Positions 1 to 5,599 are shown, counted from the stretch's first letter. The stretch: 6,007 bases of DNA from DATCSE01 sp036568605 (GCA_036568605.1 DATCSE010000355.1:1-6007); one strand, 5' to 3'. A program made the numbers and translations. The notes: generated by a model not told the origin, from the sequence alone.

Positions 1-65
1 CCCGCCGCAGCTTTCGCCGGGGCGGGTCAGGTGGGAGGTGCTGCGCTGAATCGGCCGCACCAACG
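1..65. other. Unassigned left edge, possible tail of a rightward gene
   Basis: No gene can be identified here. One rightward frame reads a short proline/arginine-rich tail (PPQLSPGRVRWEVLR) and stops with TGA at 47-49, so the 3' end of a + strand gene that begins outside the window is possible. Other frames are also open over such a short stretch, so this is only a suggestion. The leftward terminator just to the right (66-99) would suit a convergent arrangement. Confidence 0.2.
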
Positions 66-131
66 AAAAATCCGCCCGAGGCTTGCACCTGAGGCGGATC
101 GTTATGTCAGGACGGGACGCGTCTCGACAAT
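64..131 (-). ncRNA. Candidate ~68-nt small RNA or attenuated leader
   Basis: This is the stretch between a predicted leftward start site (near 131, about 7 nt after the TAGAAT box) and the intrinsic terminator whose U run ends at 66. It has no credible reading frame. The predicted RNA would consist of a ~32-nt 5' part, containing the self-complementary GACGCGTC (116-123), followed by the terminator hairpin. It resembles no RNA family I recognise. It could be a small RNA, an attenuated leader of a leftward gene beyond the window, or a chance pairing of promoter-like and terminator signals. Confidence 0.3.
66..99 (-). terminator. Leftward intrinsic terminator
   Basis: ATCCGCC (70-76) pairs perfectly with GGCGGAT (93-99). 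After a two-base mismatch, AGG (79-81) pairs with CCT (88-90) around a six-base loop. On the minus strand the stem is followed directly by TTTTT (66-70) and then CG, the form of a Rho-independent terminator. On the plus strand no T run follows, so it works leftward only. Because a second terminator at 218-254 already follows the tRNA gene, this one probably ends a separate short transcript starting near 131. Confidence 0.7.
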
Positions 132-137
132 AGCAAA

Positions 138-167
138 ATTCTAGGTTAAGTGGTGCCGGGAGGTCAA
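138..167 (-). promoter_or_regulatory. Predicted sigma70-type promoter, leftward
   Basis: On the minus strand, TTGACC (162-167; five of six consensus bases) is followed by an 18-bp spacer and TAGAAT (138-143; five of six). This is the best promoter-like pair in the window. It fires leftward toward the terminator at 66-99, with no coding frame in between. It lies downstream of the tRNA-Val terminator at 218-254, so it would form a separate transcription unit. Confidence 0.5.
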
Positions 168-217
168 GGTAGGTTCAACGAAGACCGGAGGGAAGTTTCA
201 TACTTTCTTCATACCAA

Positions 218-254
218 AGAAAAAGGGTTAGCGGCTCCTAACCTGCTAACCCTT
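218..254 (-). terminator. Intrinsic terminator after tRNA-Val (leftward)
   Basis: AAGGGTTAGC (223-232) and GCTAACCCTT (245-254) form a perfect 10-bp stem around a 12-base loop. On the minus strand the stem runs into TTTTTCTTT (the U-rich tract at 218-224 with its flank). It begins 18 bp beyond the CCA end of tRNA-Val, so it should end the tRNA transcript and any read-through from relA. Confidence 0.8.
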
Positions 255-271
255 GTTGTTCCTACCGAATT

Positions 272-348
272 TGGTAGGCGCGATTGGACTCGAACCAACG
301 ACCCCCACCATGTCAAGGTGGTGCTCTAACCAGCTGAGCTACGCGCCT
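272..348 (-). tRNA. tRNA-Val (anticodon GAC)
   Basis: This is a complete 77-nt tRNA on the minus strand. The acceptor stem AGGCGCG/CGCGCCT has seven perfect pairs, followed by discriminator A and an encoded CCA (272-274). The D arm reads GCTCAGCTGGTTAGAGC. The anticodon stem is CCACC/GGTGG, with loop TTGACAT and anticodon GAC (complement at 312-314). The T arm carries GGTTCGAGTCC. The body closely matches the enterobacterial valine GAC tRNA as I recall it. It decodes GUC and GUU. It lies 58 bp after relA on the same strand, with its own -10 box and a terminator. Confidence 0.97.
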
Positions 349-360
349 GCGAAGCCACGC

Positions 361-390
361 AGTATAGCAGGCTCGGCGACCCCGTCCCAG
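361..390 (-). promoter_or_regulatory. Probable tRNA-Val promoter
   Basis: On the minus strand TATACT (361-366; five of six consensus bases) lies 12 bp before the first tRNA base, which would leave a 5' leader of about 5-6 nt. The -35 is poor: the best candidate is CTGGGA (385-390) at 18-bp spacing. The bases just after the -10 (GCGTGGC) are GC-rich, as in discriminators of stable-RNA promoters repressed by ppGpp. That link is inference only. Confidence 0.5.
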
Positions 391-406
391 CGGGCTGACG
401 GCTCGT

Positions 407-2710
407 CTATTTGCGCCGCACGCTGCGCACCCCGCCGATGTGCCCGACCAGCCCCAGCACGTGCGTCAAGCGCGCCGAGTCAGCGACCTCGATCGTGAAG
501 GTCATCCACGCAGTGCCGCCGGCGCCGTCCTTGACGGTCTGCGTCTTCACGCCGCTGACGTTCATCTTCTCTTTCGCGAACAGCTCGGTGATGTCACGCA
601 GCAGGCCTTGACGATCGGCCGCTTCGACCATCACGTCGACCGGGTACAGCGCCTGGCCGTCGCCGCGCGGCGCGCCCCACTCGACCGGGATCACGCGCTC
701 CGGCGAACGCTCCGCCATCTGGCGGAAGTTGCTGCAGCCGGCGCGATGCACCGCGACGCCCTTGCCGCGCGTGACGTAGCCGCCGATGGCGTCCGGCGGC
801 GCCGGACGGCAGCAGCGCGCGAGCATCGTCATCAGGGACTCGACGCCGACCACCAGCACACCGCCCTTGGGTGGCCGCGCCTCGCCGATGTCGTCGGCGC
901 GGCGCAGCGCGATCACCTCGTCGGGCGTCGGCACCGGTTCGGCCGGGCGCAGCAAGGTCTCGATGTTGCGCAGCGAGTATTCGTCCTTGCCGACCACCTC
1001 GAACAGCGCGTCGGCTTGGCGAAACCCCAACTGCTGCGCGAGGTCGTCGAGCTTGATCGCCGTCTTGCCTTCGCGCTGCAGCAGCTTCTCGACCGCCTCG
1101 CGGCCGCGCGCGATGGTCTCCTTCTGCTGCTGCGCGTTGAACCACGCACGCACCTTGGCCTTCGAGCGATGGCTCTTCAGATAGCCGAGCTCGGCGTTGA
1201 GCCAATCGAGCGACGGACCGCCCTCCTTCACGGTGCTGATCTCGACGGTCTGGCCGCTCTGCAGCGCGGTGTTCAGCGGCACCATCGCGCCGTCGACCTT
1301 CGCGCCGCGGCAGCGGTGGCCCAGGTCGGTGTGCACCGTGTAGGCGAAGTCGATCGGCGTCGCGCCTGCCGGCAGCTCGACGATCGCGGCCTGCGGCGTG
1401 AACACGTAGATGCGGTCGTCGACCGGCGCGGCGCCGCCGCCGCCAGGCGCCTGCTCGACGTACTCGCGCTCCCACGCGAGCAGCTGGCGCAGCACCGCCT
1501 TGCGCGCCTCGGCCACTTGGGCATCGAACTCGCTGCCGGCGCTGACGCCCGCGTAGCCGCGCGCGCCCGCCTCCTTGTAGGCCCAGTGCGCGGCGACGCC
1601 GTGCTCGGCATGCTCGTGCATCGCACGGGTGCGGATCTGCACCTCGACCGTCCGCCCGTCGGCATCGAGCACGACCGTGTGCAGCGACTGGTAGCCGTTC
1701 GGCTTCGGCCGCTCGATGTAGTCGTCGAACTCGCCGGCCACCGGTCGGAAGCGTTCGTGCACGCGGCCCAGCACCGCGTAGCAGCTCGCCACGTCGGGCA
1801 CGATCACGCGCACCGCGCGCACGTCCAGCACCTGCTCGAACGCGAGGTGCTTGCCCTGCATCTTCTTCCAGATGCTGTACAGGTGCTTGGGCCGGCCGTG
1901 GACCTCGGCGCGCAACTGGTGCGCCGCGAGATCGACCGCCAGCTCGCGCGCGAACGCCTCGACCCGCTGCTCGCGCTCGACGCGGCGCTCGTCCAGCAGC
2001 TGCGCGATGCGGCGGTATTGCTCGGGCTCGAGGAAGCGGAACGCGAGGTCCTCGAGCTCCCACTTGATCTGCCAGATGCCGAGCCGGTTCGCGAGCGGCG
2101 CGAACACCTGCTGCGACTCGACCGCGACCGGCGCCGGGCATGCGATCTTGTGCGCCGCGAAGAAGCGCAAGGTCTGGAGCCTCGAGGCAAGCCGCAGCAG
2201 CACGACGCGCAGGTCGCGCGAGAACGCGAGCAGCATCTTGCGCACGCGCTCGGTCTGCTGCGCGCGCTGCTCCTGCGCTTCCTGCAGCGATTGCGCGCGC
2301 CCGAACTGCGCCTCGCGCGCCGCGCGCTGGATCTGCACCAGCTTGCGCGTGTTGACGACCAGGCTCGCGTACGACGGCCCGAACGCCTTGTGCACGACAT
2401 CCTCGGGCTTGTTCAGGTAGTCGCCGGCATAGACGAGGTACGCGGCCGCGCGCAGCGGCGGCGCCGCGCCTATCCCTTGCAGGATCACGGCCACCGCGTC
2501 GGCATGCGCGAGCGCGTCCTCGCCGGTGTCCAGCATCTGCCCGGCCAGCAGCGGCTCGGCGAACGCGCGCGCACGCTGCAGCTGTGCAAACTCGGCGGCC
2601 GCAACGCTCGCGGCATCCGCGCTGCCCGCCGTGACGGCGGTGTCGTGCTCGTCGAGCAGGTCGACGATGGGCGCGGCGCGTTCGGCCGCGTCCAGTACTC
2701 CAGTCTTCAT
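407..2710 (-). CDS. relA: RelA, ribosome-associated (p)ppGpp synthetase
   Basis: RelA transfers pyrophosphate from ATP to GTP/GDP to make (p)ppGpp when uncharged tRNA sits in the ribosomal A site. The protein has 767 residues (E. coli RelA about 744). Domains in order: a degenerate N-terminal HD region (about 45-200) with no HD dyad (residues 91-98 read YLVYAGDY); the synthetase (about 205-380) with GRPKHLYSIWKKM (272-284), Asp296, EFDD (327-330), RPKPNGYQSLHT (334-345) and Glu356; TGS (433-492); a helical region; a Cys/His zinc-finger-like domain (Cys633, Cys634, His655, Cys659); and ACT (688-767). The EXDD motif marks RelA, whereas SpoT/Rel have RXKD. That motif and the dead HD region argue for a synthetase without hydrolase activity. 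The ATG overlaps the hydrolase stop as ATGA. The only SD-like GGGAG lies about 14 bases upstream, so translation is probably coupled. Confidence 0.96.
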   Translation of the reverse strand: MKTGVLDAAERAAPIVDLLDEHDTAVTAGSADAASVAAAEFAQLQRARAFAEPLLAGQMLDTGEDALAHADAVAVILQGIGAAPPLRAAAYLVYAGDYLNKPEDVVHKAFGPSYASLVVNTRKLVQIQRAAREAQFGRAQSLQEAQEQRAQQTERVRKMLLAFSRDLRVVLLRLASRLQTLRFFAAHKIACPAPVAVESQQVFAPLANRLGIWQIKWELEDLAFRFLEPEQYRRIAQLLDERRVEREQRVEAFARELAVDLAAHQLRAEVHGRPKHLYSIWKKMQGKHLAFEQVLDVRAVRVIVPDVASCYAVLGRVHERFRPVAGEFDDYIERPKPNGYQSLHTVVLDADGRTVEVQIRTRAMHEHAEHGVAAHWAYKEAGARGYAGVSAGSEFDAQVAEARKAVLRQLLAWEREYVEQAPGGGGAAPVDDRIYVFTPQAAIVELPAGATPIDFAYTVHTDLGHRCRGAKVDGAMVPLNTALQSGQTVEISTVKEGGPSLDWLNAELGYLKSHRSKAKVRAWFNAQQQKETIARGREAVEKLLQREGKTAIKLDDLAQQLGFRQADALFEVVGKDEYSLRNIETLLRPAEPVPTPDEVIALRRADDIGEARPPKGGVLVVGVESLMTMLARCCRPAPPDAIGGYVTRGKGVAVHRAGCSNFRQMAERSPERVIPVEWGAPRGDGQALYPVDVMVEAADRQGLLRDITELFAKEKMNVSGVKTQTVKDGAGGTAWMTFTIEVADSARLTHVLGLVGHIGGVRSVRRK

Positions 2711-3585
2711 GGCGACAGCAAAAACTCCCGCACGACCGCGAGCTGATCGTCGGCGATCAAGGTCGGCACGTGGCCGATGCCTGCGAACTCGACCAGCCGT
2801 GCCTTAGGGCCGCGCTGCGTCATCGCGAGCGCGGTGGAAGGAGTCAGCAGGTCCGACTGCGCGCCGCGCAGCAGCAGCGTCGGGCAGCGGATCGCGTCAT
2901 AGGCCTGCCACAGCGCCGCCTCGCCGAGCGCCGCGGTCTGCGGCGTGATCGATGCAAACGGCACCGCGATGGCCGGGTCGTAGTGCAGCTTGAATCCGCC
3001 CTCGCCGTCGGGCTTGAGCATGGGGCGGGTCAATTCGAGCCACTGCTCGCGGGTGTGCGGGCCGAAGCTTTGCGAGATGCTCCACAGGTAGTCGGCCGCT
3101 TCGTCCAGCGTCTTCCAGCGGAGCGGCTGGCCGAGGTAGGTGCCGATGCGCAACAGGCCCTCGACGCTGATCGCGGGGCCGACATCGTTGAGCACCAGTT
3201 TCTGGATCGGCGTCTTGGGCAGCGAGGCCAGGCTCAGTCCGATCAGCCCGCCCATCGACGTGCCGATCCAATGCACGCTCGTTGTGTTCAGGCGCGCAAG
3301 CAGCGTGACCATGTCGGCCAGGTAGGCGGGGATCTGGTAGCCGGCCGGATCCGCGAGCCAATCGGACTGGCCGCGCCCGACCACGTCGGGGCAGACGACC
3401 CGGTAGTGCCCGCGCAGCGAGCGCGCAAGCACGTCGAAGTCGCGGCCCTGGCGGGCCAGGCCATGCACGCAGACCAGTACGCGATCGTTCGCCGGATCGC
3501 CCCACTCCCAATACGCCATGCGGTGCAGCCCGCGGCTGCCCAGGCATTGCACGTGGTTCAGGCGCGGCTCGTCGGTGGTGGTCAT
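2707..3585 (-). CDS. Alpha/beta hydrolase fold protein
   Basis: This is a cytoplasmic 292-residue alpha/beta hydrolase with no signal peptide. The oxyanion-hole motif VHGLARQGRDF starts at residue 40. The nucleophile elbow GTSMG (108-112) places the catalytic Ser at 110. Asp245 in RGAQSDLLTP and His272 in GIGHVPTL complete the triad, in the usual order and spacing. The fold and a serine-hydrolase mechanism (ester, lactone or thioester cleavage) are well supported; the substrate is not. The ATG is at 3583-3585 with no clear Shine-Dalgarno, and no in-frame start lies close upstream. Its TGA overlaps the relA ATG by four bases, so the two are co-transcribed. A functional link to stringent control is possible but not shown by the sequence. 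A TACGAT box about 30 bp upstream of the start is a weak promoter candidate. Confidence 0.9.
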   Translation of the reverse strand: MTTTDEPRLNHVQCLGSRGLHRMAYWEWGDPANDRVLVCVHGLARQGRDFDVLARSLRGHYRVVCPDVVGRGQSDWLADPAGYQIPAYLADMVTLLARLNTTSVHWIGTSMGGLIGLSLASLPKTPIQKLVLNDVGPAISVEGLLRIGTYLGQPLRWKTLDEAADYLWSISQSFGPHTREQWLELTRPMLKPDGEGGFKLHYDPAIAVPFASITPQTAALGEAALWQAYDAIRCPTLLLRGAQSDLLTPSTALAMTQRGPKARLVEFAGIGHVPTLIADDQLAVVREFLLSP

Positions 3586-3666
3586 GGTGGCGGATGTCGT
3601 CTTGGTGATCGACCATCGTAAGCCACGAATCTGGAAGCGGCAGCGCCGAGCTCAATGCCCGGACGT

Positions 3667-3728
3667 CCGTTCGGGCTGAACTTGTCGACGCGTCGGCACC
3701 AGCGCTTCGACAGGCTCAGCGCGAACGG
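3667..3728. repeat. Palindromic repeat copy 1 (degenerate, 62 bp)
   Basis: This is the first of three inverted-repeat units. The left arm begins CCGTTCGGGCTGAAC and the right arm ends CAGCGCGAACGG. The arms differ from the other copies (GAACTT for GAGCTT, CAGGCTC for CAAGCTC), giving an imperfect stem. The loop is 10 bp shorter than in copies 2 and 3. A 13-bp linker joins it to copy 2. It is probably the oldest or most decayed copy. Confidence 0.8.
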
Positions 3729-3741
3729 GAGGGGCACTCGG

Positions 3742-3813
3742 CCGTTCGGGCTGAGGTTGTCGAAGCCGTGTCCCGCGGCGGCACCAGCGCTTCGACAAGC
3801 TCAGCGCGAACGG
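3742..3813. repeat. Palindromic repeat copy 2 (72 bp)
   Basis: This copy has a left arm starting at 3742 (CCGTTCGGGCTGAGG), a loop containing CCGCGG, and a right arm ending at 3813. It differs from copy 3 at only two of 72 positions (3756 and 3784). The change at 3756 puts a mismatch in the stem. The 13-bp linkers on its two sides are also near-identical (GAGGGGCACTCGG and GATGGGCGCTCGG), so the duplicated unit is 85 bp including the linker. Confidence 0.85.
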
Positions 3814-3826
3814 GATGGGCGCTCGG

Positions 3827-3898
3827 CCGTTCGGGCTGAGCTTGTCGAAGCCGTGTCCCGCGGCGGCAGCAGCGCTTCGACAAGCTCAGCGCGAACGG
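3827..3898. repeat. Palindromic repeat copy 3 (best-preserved, 72 bp)
   Basis: The left arm (3827-3851) and right arm (3874-3898) are 25-base inverted repeats with one mismatch, built on GCTGAGCTTGTCGAA, around a 22-base loop. Similar GAGCTTGTCGAAG palindromes are, to my knowledge, scattered widely in high-GC proteobacterial genomes, often between genes. The hairpin lies 50 bp past the SIMPL stop and could protect that transcript's 3' end. It has no T run, so it is not an intrinsic terminator. Confidence 0.88.
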
Positions 3899-3948
3899 GG
3901 CCGGGGCTGGTACAAACGGGCTGGGTGCAACCAGATTGGTTCGCGCGG

Positions 3949-4662
3949 CTACTTCGTCATCTGCACCGTCCCCGACACCGTCACCATCACATTGCCCTTG
4001 CCCGGCTCGACCGGCAGCGCCGCGTCCGACGACGCCGACATCGCGTTGACCGACATCCGCGCCATCGGCCGGACCGGCGGCACGTCGTTGCTCTGCACAT
4101 TGACCTCGCGCAGCGTGTAGGCGGCGTAGCCGAACTGCTTCGCGTAGTCGGCGGCCTTCGCGCGGTAGCGCGCGATCGCCTGCGCGGCGACCTCGCTTTC
4201 GGTCTTCTCGCGCAGCTCGCGCGAGATGTTGTAGGCAACGCCGGCAATCGTCAGCGTCGTGATGCGCCCGGTGAGCTGGCCGATCGCCGGCATGTCGCGG
4301 CCTTCGACGACCAGCTCGGCACTGCCCTGCCAGCCGTTGATCTGGCCCTTGTTCGTGTAGCGCGGCTGGAGCTGGAAGTTGCCGGTCTGCACGTCGAGCT
4401 GACCCGGCCGCACGCTCTTCTTCGCTTCGGCGAGCGCCGCGTCCAGCGCCTGCTTCAGCTGCGTCTGCACCGCGGCCGCGTCGGTGCCGTCCTTGGTGGT
4501 CGACAGCGTGATCGTCAGCAGGTCCTTCGTGACCTCGGCGGTCGCGCTGGTGGTCAGGTGAACGACGCCTTGCGGGGGCGGCGGCGCATCGGCCAGCGCC
4601 GCGTTGCTGGCGGCCGCGGCGAGCGTGGCGGCGACGAGGATTCGAGTTGTTCTGTGCGACAT
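3949..4662 (-). CDS. Secreted SIMPL-domain (DUF541, YggE-like) protein
   Basis: This is a 237-residue exported protein. The N-terminus has a basic start (MSHRTTR), a hydrophobic alanine-rich core, and a likely signal-peptidase site ALA-DA (after residue 24), so it should be periplasmic. Residues 32-234 fit the SIMPL/DUF541 family: an N-terminal strand (VVHLTTSATAEVTKD), a Gln-rich helix (65-82), the strand FQLQPRYTNKGQINGWQG (about 96-113), the ITTLTIAGVAYNIS segment (134-147), an Ala-rich helix with AAQAIARYRAKAADYAKQFGY (159-179) and the final MVTVSGTVQM strand. YggE-type members are linked to lower oxidative damage, but their biochemical role is unsettled. The ATG at 4660-4662 has AAAGGA nine bases upstream. 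The gene diverges from ompR, so shared control is plausible. Confidence 0.87.
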   Translation of the reverse strand: MSHRTTRILVAATLAAAASNAALADAPPPPQGVVHLTTSATAEVTKDLLTITLSTTKDGTDAAAVQTQLKQALDAALAEAKKSVRPGQLDVQTGNFQLQPRYTNKGQINGWQGSAELVVEGRDMPAIGQLTGRITTLTIAGVAYNISRELREKTESEVAAQAIARYRAKAADYAKQFGYAAYTLREVNVQSNDVPPVRPMARMSVNAMSASSDAALPVEPGKGNVMVTVSGTVQMTK

Positions 4663-4671
4663 CGAGCAAAT

Positions 4672-4677
4672 TCCTTT
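4672..4677 (-). promoter_or_regulatory. Shine-Dalgarno of the SIMPL gene
   Basis: AAAGGA on the minus strand lies nine bases before the ATG at 4660-4662. It confirms the chosen start, which also gives a complete signal peptide. Confidence 0.7.
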
Positions 4678-4731
4678 CGGGCGGAAGTGACGCGGAACCG
4701 GCAGTGCCTCAGCCGCCGCGATCCACGCGGG

Positions 4732-4737
4732 CTTATA
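4732..4737 (-). promoter_or_regulatory. Possible -10 box for the SIMPL gene
   Basis: TATAAG on the minus strand (five of six consensus bases) would give a start near 4725 and a leader of about 63 nt. No convincing -35 lies at the right distance, so the promoter may need an activator. The same A/T patch reads TATACG on the plus strand and could serve ompR. Confidence 0.3.
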
Positions 4738-4745
4738 CGCGGCAC

Positions 4746-4814
4746 CGCGTTTTCAGGGGTGAAACGCCCCTGGCGGCGGAGTTGTAACAGGTGGTCAGGG
4801 GTACCGAAAACGCG
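4746..4814. repeat. 9-bp inverted repeat, distal ompR upstream region
   Basis: CGCGTTTTC (4746-4754) and GAAAACGCG (4806-4814) are perfect complements. Inside lies a second short palindrome with two mutually exclusive pairings: CAGGGG/CCCCTG (4754-4759 with 4767-4772), or GCGTTTTCA against TGAAACGC (4747-4755 with 4760-4767, one bulge). It could form RNA structure if an ompR transcript starts upstream of 4746, or serve as a DNA-level site. Confidence 0.4.
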
Positions 4815-4847
4815 CTCCAAACCTGCGCAAAATCGGCTCTGTTACAA
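4782..4847. promoter_or_regulatory. Paired TTGTAACAG elements, candidate OmpR sites
   Basis: TTGTAACAG (4782-4790) and its exact complement CTGTTACAA (4839-4847) flank the likely ompR promoter area in inverted orientation. E. coli OmpR sites contain GTnACA-type half-sites such as TTGTAACA, so these are candidates for ompR autoregulation and for control of the divergent SIMPL gene. Classic OmpR sites are tandem direct half-sites, which is not the arrangement here, so the assignment is tentative. Confidence 0.4.
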
Positions 4848-4855
4848 GTTTGGAG
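4815..4855 (+). promoter_or_regulatory. Leader hairpin that could mask the ompR RBS
   Basis: CTCCAAAC (4815-4822) pairs perfectly with GTTTGGAG (4848-4855), whose GGAG (4852-4855) is the Shine-Dalgarno six bases before the ompR ATG. A G-U pair (4814 with 4856) may extend it. If transcription starts upstream of 4815, the hairpin would hide the RBS. If it starts nearer (for instance from the weak CAAAAT box at 4828-4833), the left arm is absent from the RNA. Confidence 0.45.
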
Positions 4856-4861
4856 TTGCCC

Positions 4862-5599
4862 ATGAGTGCCGTACCCGCCAACCAGCGACCCGATCGGGTC
4901 GTCGTCGTCGACGATGACGCGCGCATCCGCGATCTGCTGCGCCGCTACCTGACGCAGGAAGGTTTCGAAGTCCTGCTGGCCGAAGACGCGAAGGCGCTGA
5001 ACCGCCTGCTGACCCGCGAGACCGTGCACCTGATCGTGCTGGACCTGATGCTGCCGGGCGAGGACGGCCTGTCGATCTGCCGCCGCCTGCGCGCCGCAAA
5101 CGACCTGACGCCCATCATCATGCTGACCGCGAAGGTCGAGGACGTGGACCGCATCGTCGGCCTCGAAGTCGGCGCCGACGACTACCTGCCCAAGCCGTTC
5201 AACCCGCGCGAGCTGCTCGCCCGCATCCACGCGGTGCTGCGCCGCCGTCCGACGTTGGAGGCGCCCGGTGCCCCGGCGCTGGACGCGCAGACCGTGACCT
5301 TCGGTCCGTTCGAGTTCGACCTCGCGCTGCGCCGCCTCTCGAAGGAAGGCGAGCAGATCGCGCTGACCACCGGCGAGTTCTCGATGCTGAAGGCGCTGGT
5401 GCGGCATCCGCGCCAGCCGCTGTCGCGCGACAAGCTCGCGCAGCTCGCCCGCGGCCGCGAGTTCGAGCCGTTCGACCGCAGCCTCGATGTGCAGATCTCG
5501 CGCCTGCGCAAGATGATCGAGCCCGATCCGGCGCAGCCGCGCTACATCCAGACGGTCTGGGGCGTGGGCTACGTGTTCGTGCCGGACGGCGCAAGTTGA
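4862..5599 (+). CDS. ompR: OmpR, osmolarity response regulator
   Basis: OmpR is a DNA-binding response regulator phosphorylated by EnvZ; in enterobacteria it controls porins and other envelope genes. The 245-residue protein is close to E. coli OmpR along its whole length. Receiver domain (about 12-127): VVVVDDD (13-19) with the acidic pair, phospho-acceptor Asp61 in LDLMLPGEDGLSICRRLR (60-77), Thr89 and Lys111 in the switch region, and ADDYLPKPFNPRELLARI (105-122). The C-terminal winged helix (about 145-240) has TTGEFSMLKALV (169-180), LSRDKLAQLARGREF (187-201), RSLDVQISRLRKMIE (206-220) and PRYIQTVWGVGYVFVPDG (226-243), all OmpR hallmarks. The start is ATG 4862-4864 with GGAG six bases upstream; an in-frame TTG at 4850 overlaps that Shine-Dalgarno and is rejected. 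It is followed by a terminator and then envZ. Confidence 0.97.
   Translation: MSAVPANQRPDRVVVVDDDARIRDLLRRYLTQEGFEVLLAEDAKALNRLLTRETVHLIVLDLMLPGEDGLSICRRLRAANDLTPIIMLTAKVEDVDRIVGLEVGADDYLPKPFNPRELLARIHAVLRRRPTLEAPGAPALDAQTVTFGPFEFDLALRRLSKEGEQIALTTGEFSMLKALVRHPRQPLSRDKLAQLARGREFEPFDRSLDVQISRLRKMIEPDPAQPRYIQTVWGVGYVFVPDGAS

Larger units (their letters stand above)
3586..3948. other. 363-bp gap between hydrolase and SIMPL gene
   Basis: The gap lies between two leftward genes. It holds about 80 bp of probable hydrolase leader (3586-3666), the tandem inverted-repeat array (3667-3898), and a 50-bp tail after the SIMPL stop (3899-3948) with no T-run terminator. Open frames across it in several phases arise from the repeat and are not genes. 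Confidence 0.8.

Noticed and set aside
253..498. Rightward open frame reading GLEPTTPTMSRWCSNQLSYAP
   Set aside because: This is the complement of tRNA-Val translated by chance, a familiar annotation artefact, and it starts on a TTG inside the tRNA terminator.
407..2710. SpoT / bifunctional Rel instead of RelA
   Set aside because: The synthetase has EFDD (EXDD class), not RXKD, and the HD hydrolase dyad is missing.
440..2746. Rightward 768-codon open frame opposite the whole of relA
   Set aside because: It mirrors a strongly supported gene on the other strand. Its Arg/His/Leu/Val-rich composition is typical of antisense frames in high-GC DNA, and it has no recognisable motif.
2770..3621. 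Rightward 283-codon open frame opposite the hydrolase
   Set aside because: It is antisense to a gene with an intact catalytic triad, has no motifs, and its composition is that of a shadow frame.
3667..3898. CRISPR array
   Set aside because: There are only three units, each an internal palindrome. The 13-bp linkers are near-identical rather than unique spacers, and there are no cas genes.
3716..4669. Leftward 317-codon open frame overlapping the SIMPL gene
   Set aside because: It is a shadow frame of the SIMPL gene that runs on into the repeat array. The 3949-4662 frame has a signal peptide, a Shine-Dalgarno and a family match.
4850..4861. TTG start for ompR four codons upstream
   Set aside because: The TTG overlaps the Shine-Dalgarno GGAG, and the ATG at 4862 has ideal spacing.
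3655..4917. Rightward 420-codon open frame across the repeats and the SIMPL gene
   Set aside because: Its N-terminal part (PFGL-LSKP, RQAQRER, ASTSSARTG) is the palindromic repeat translated, and the rest is antisense to the SIMPL gene.
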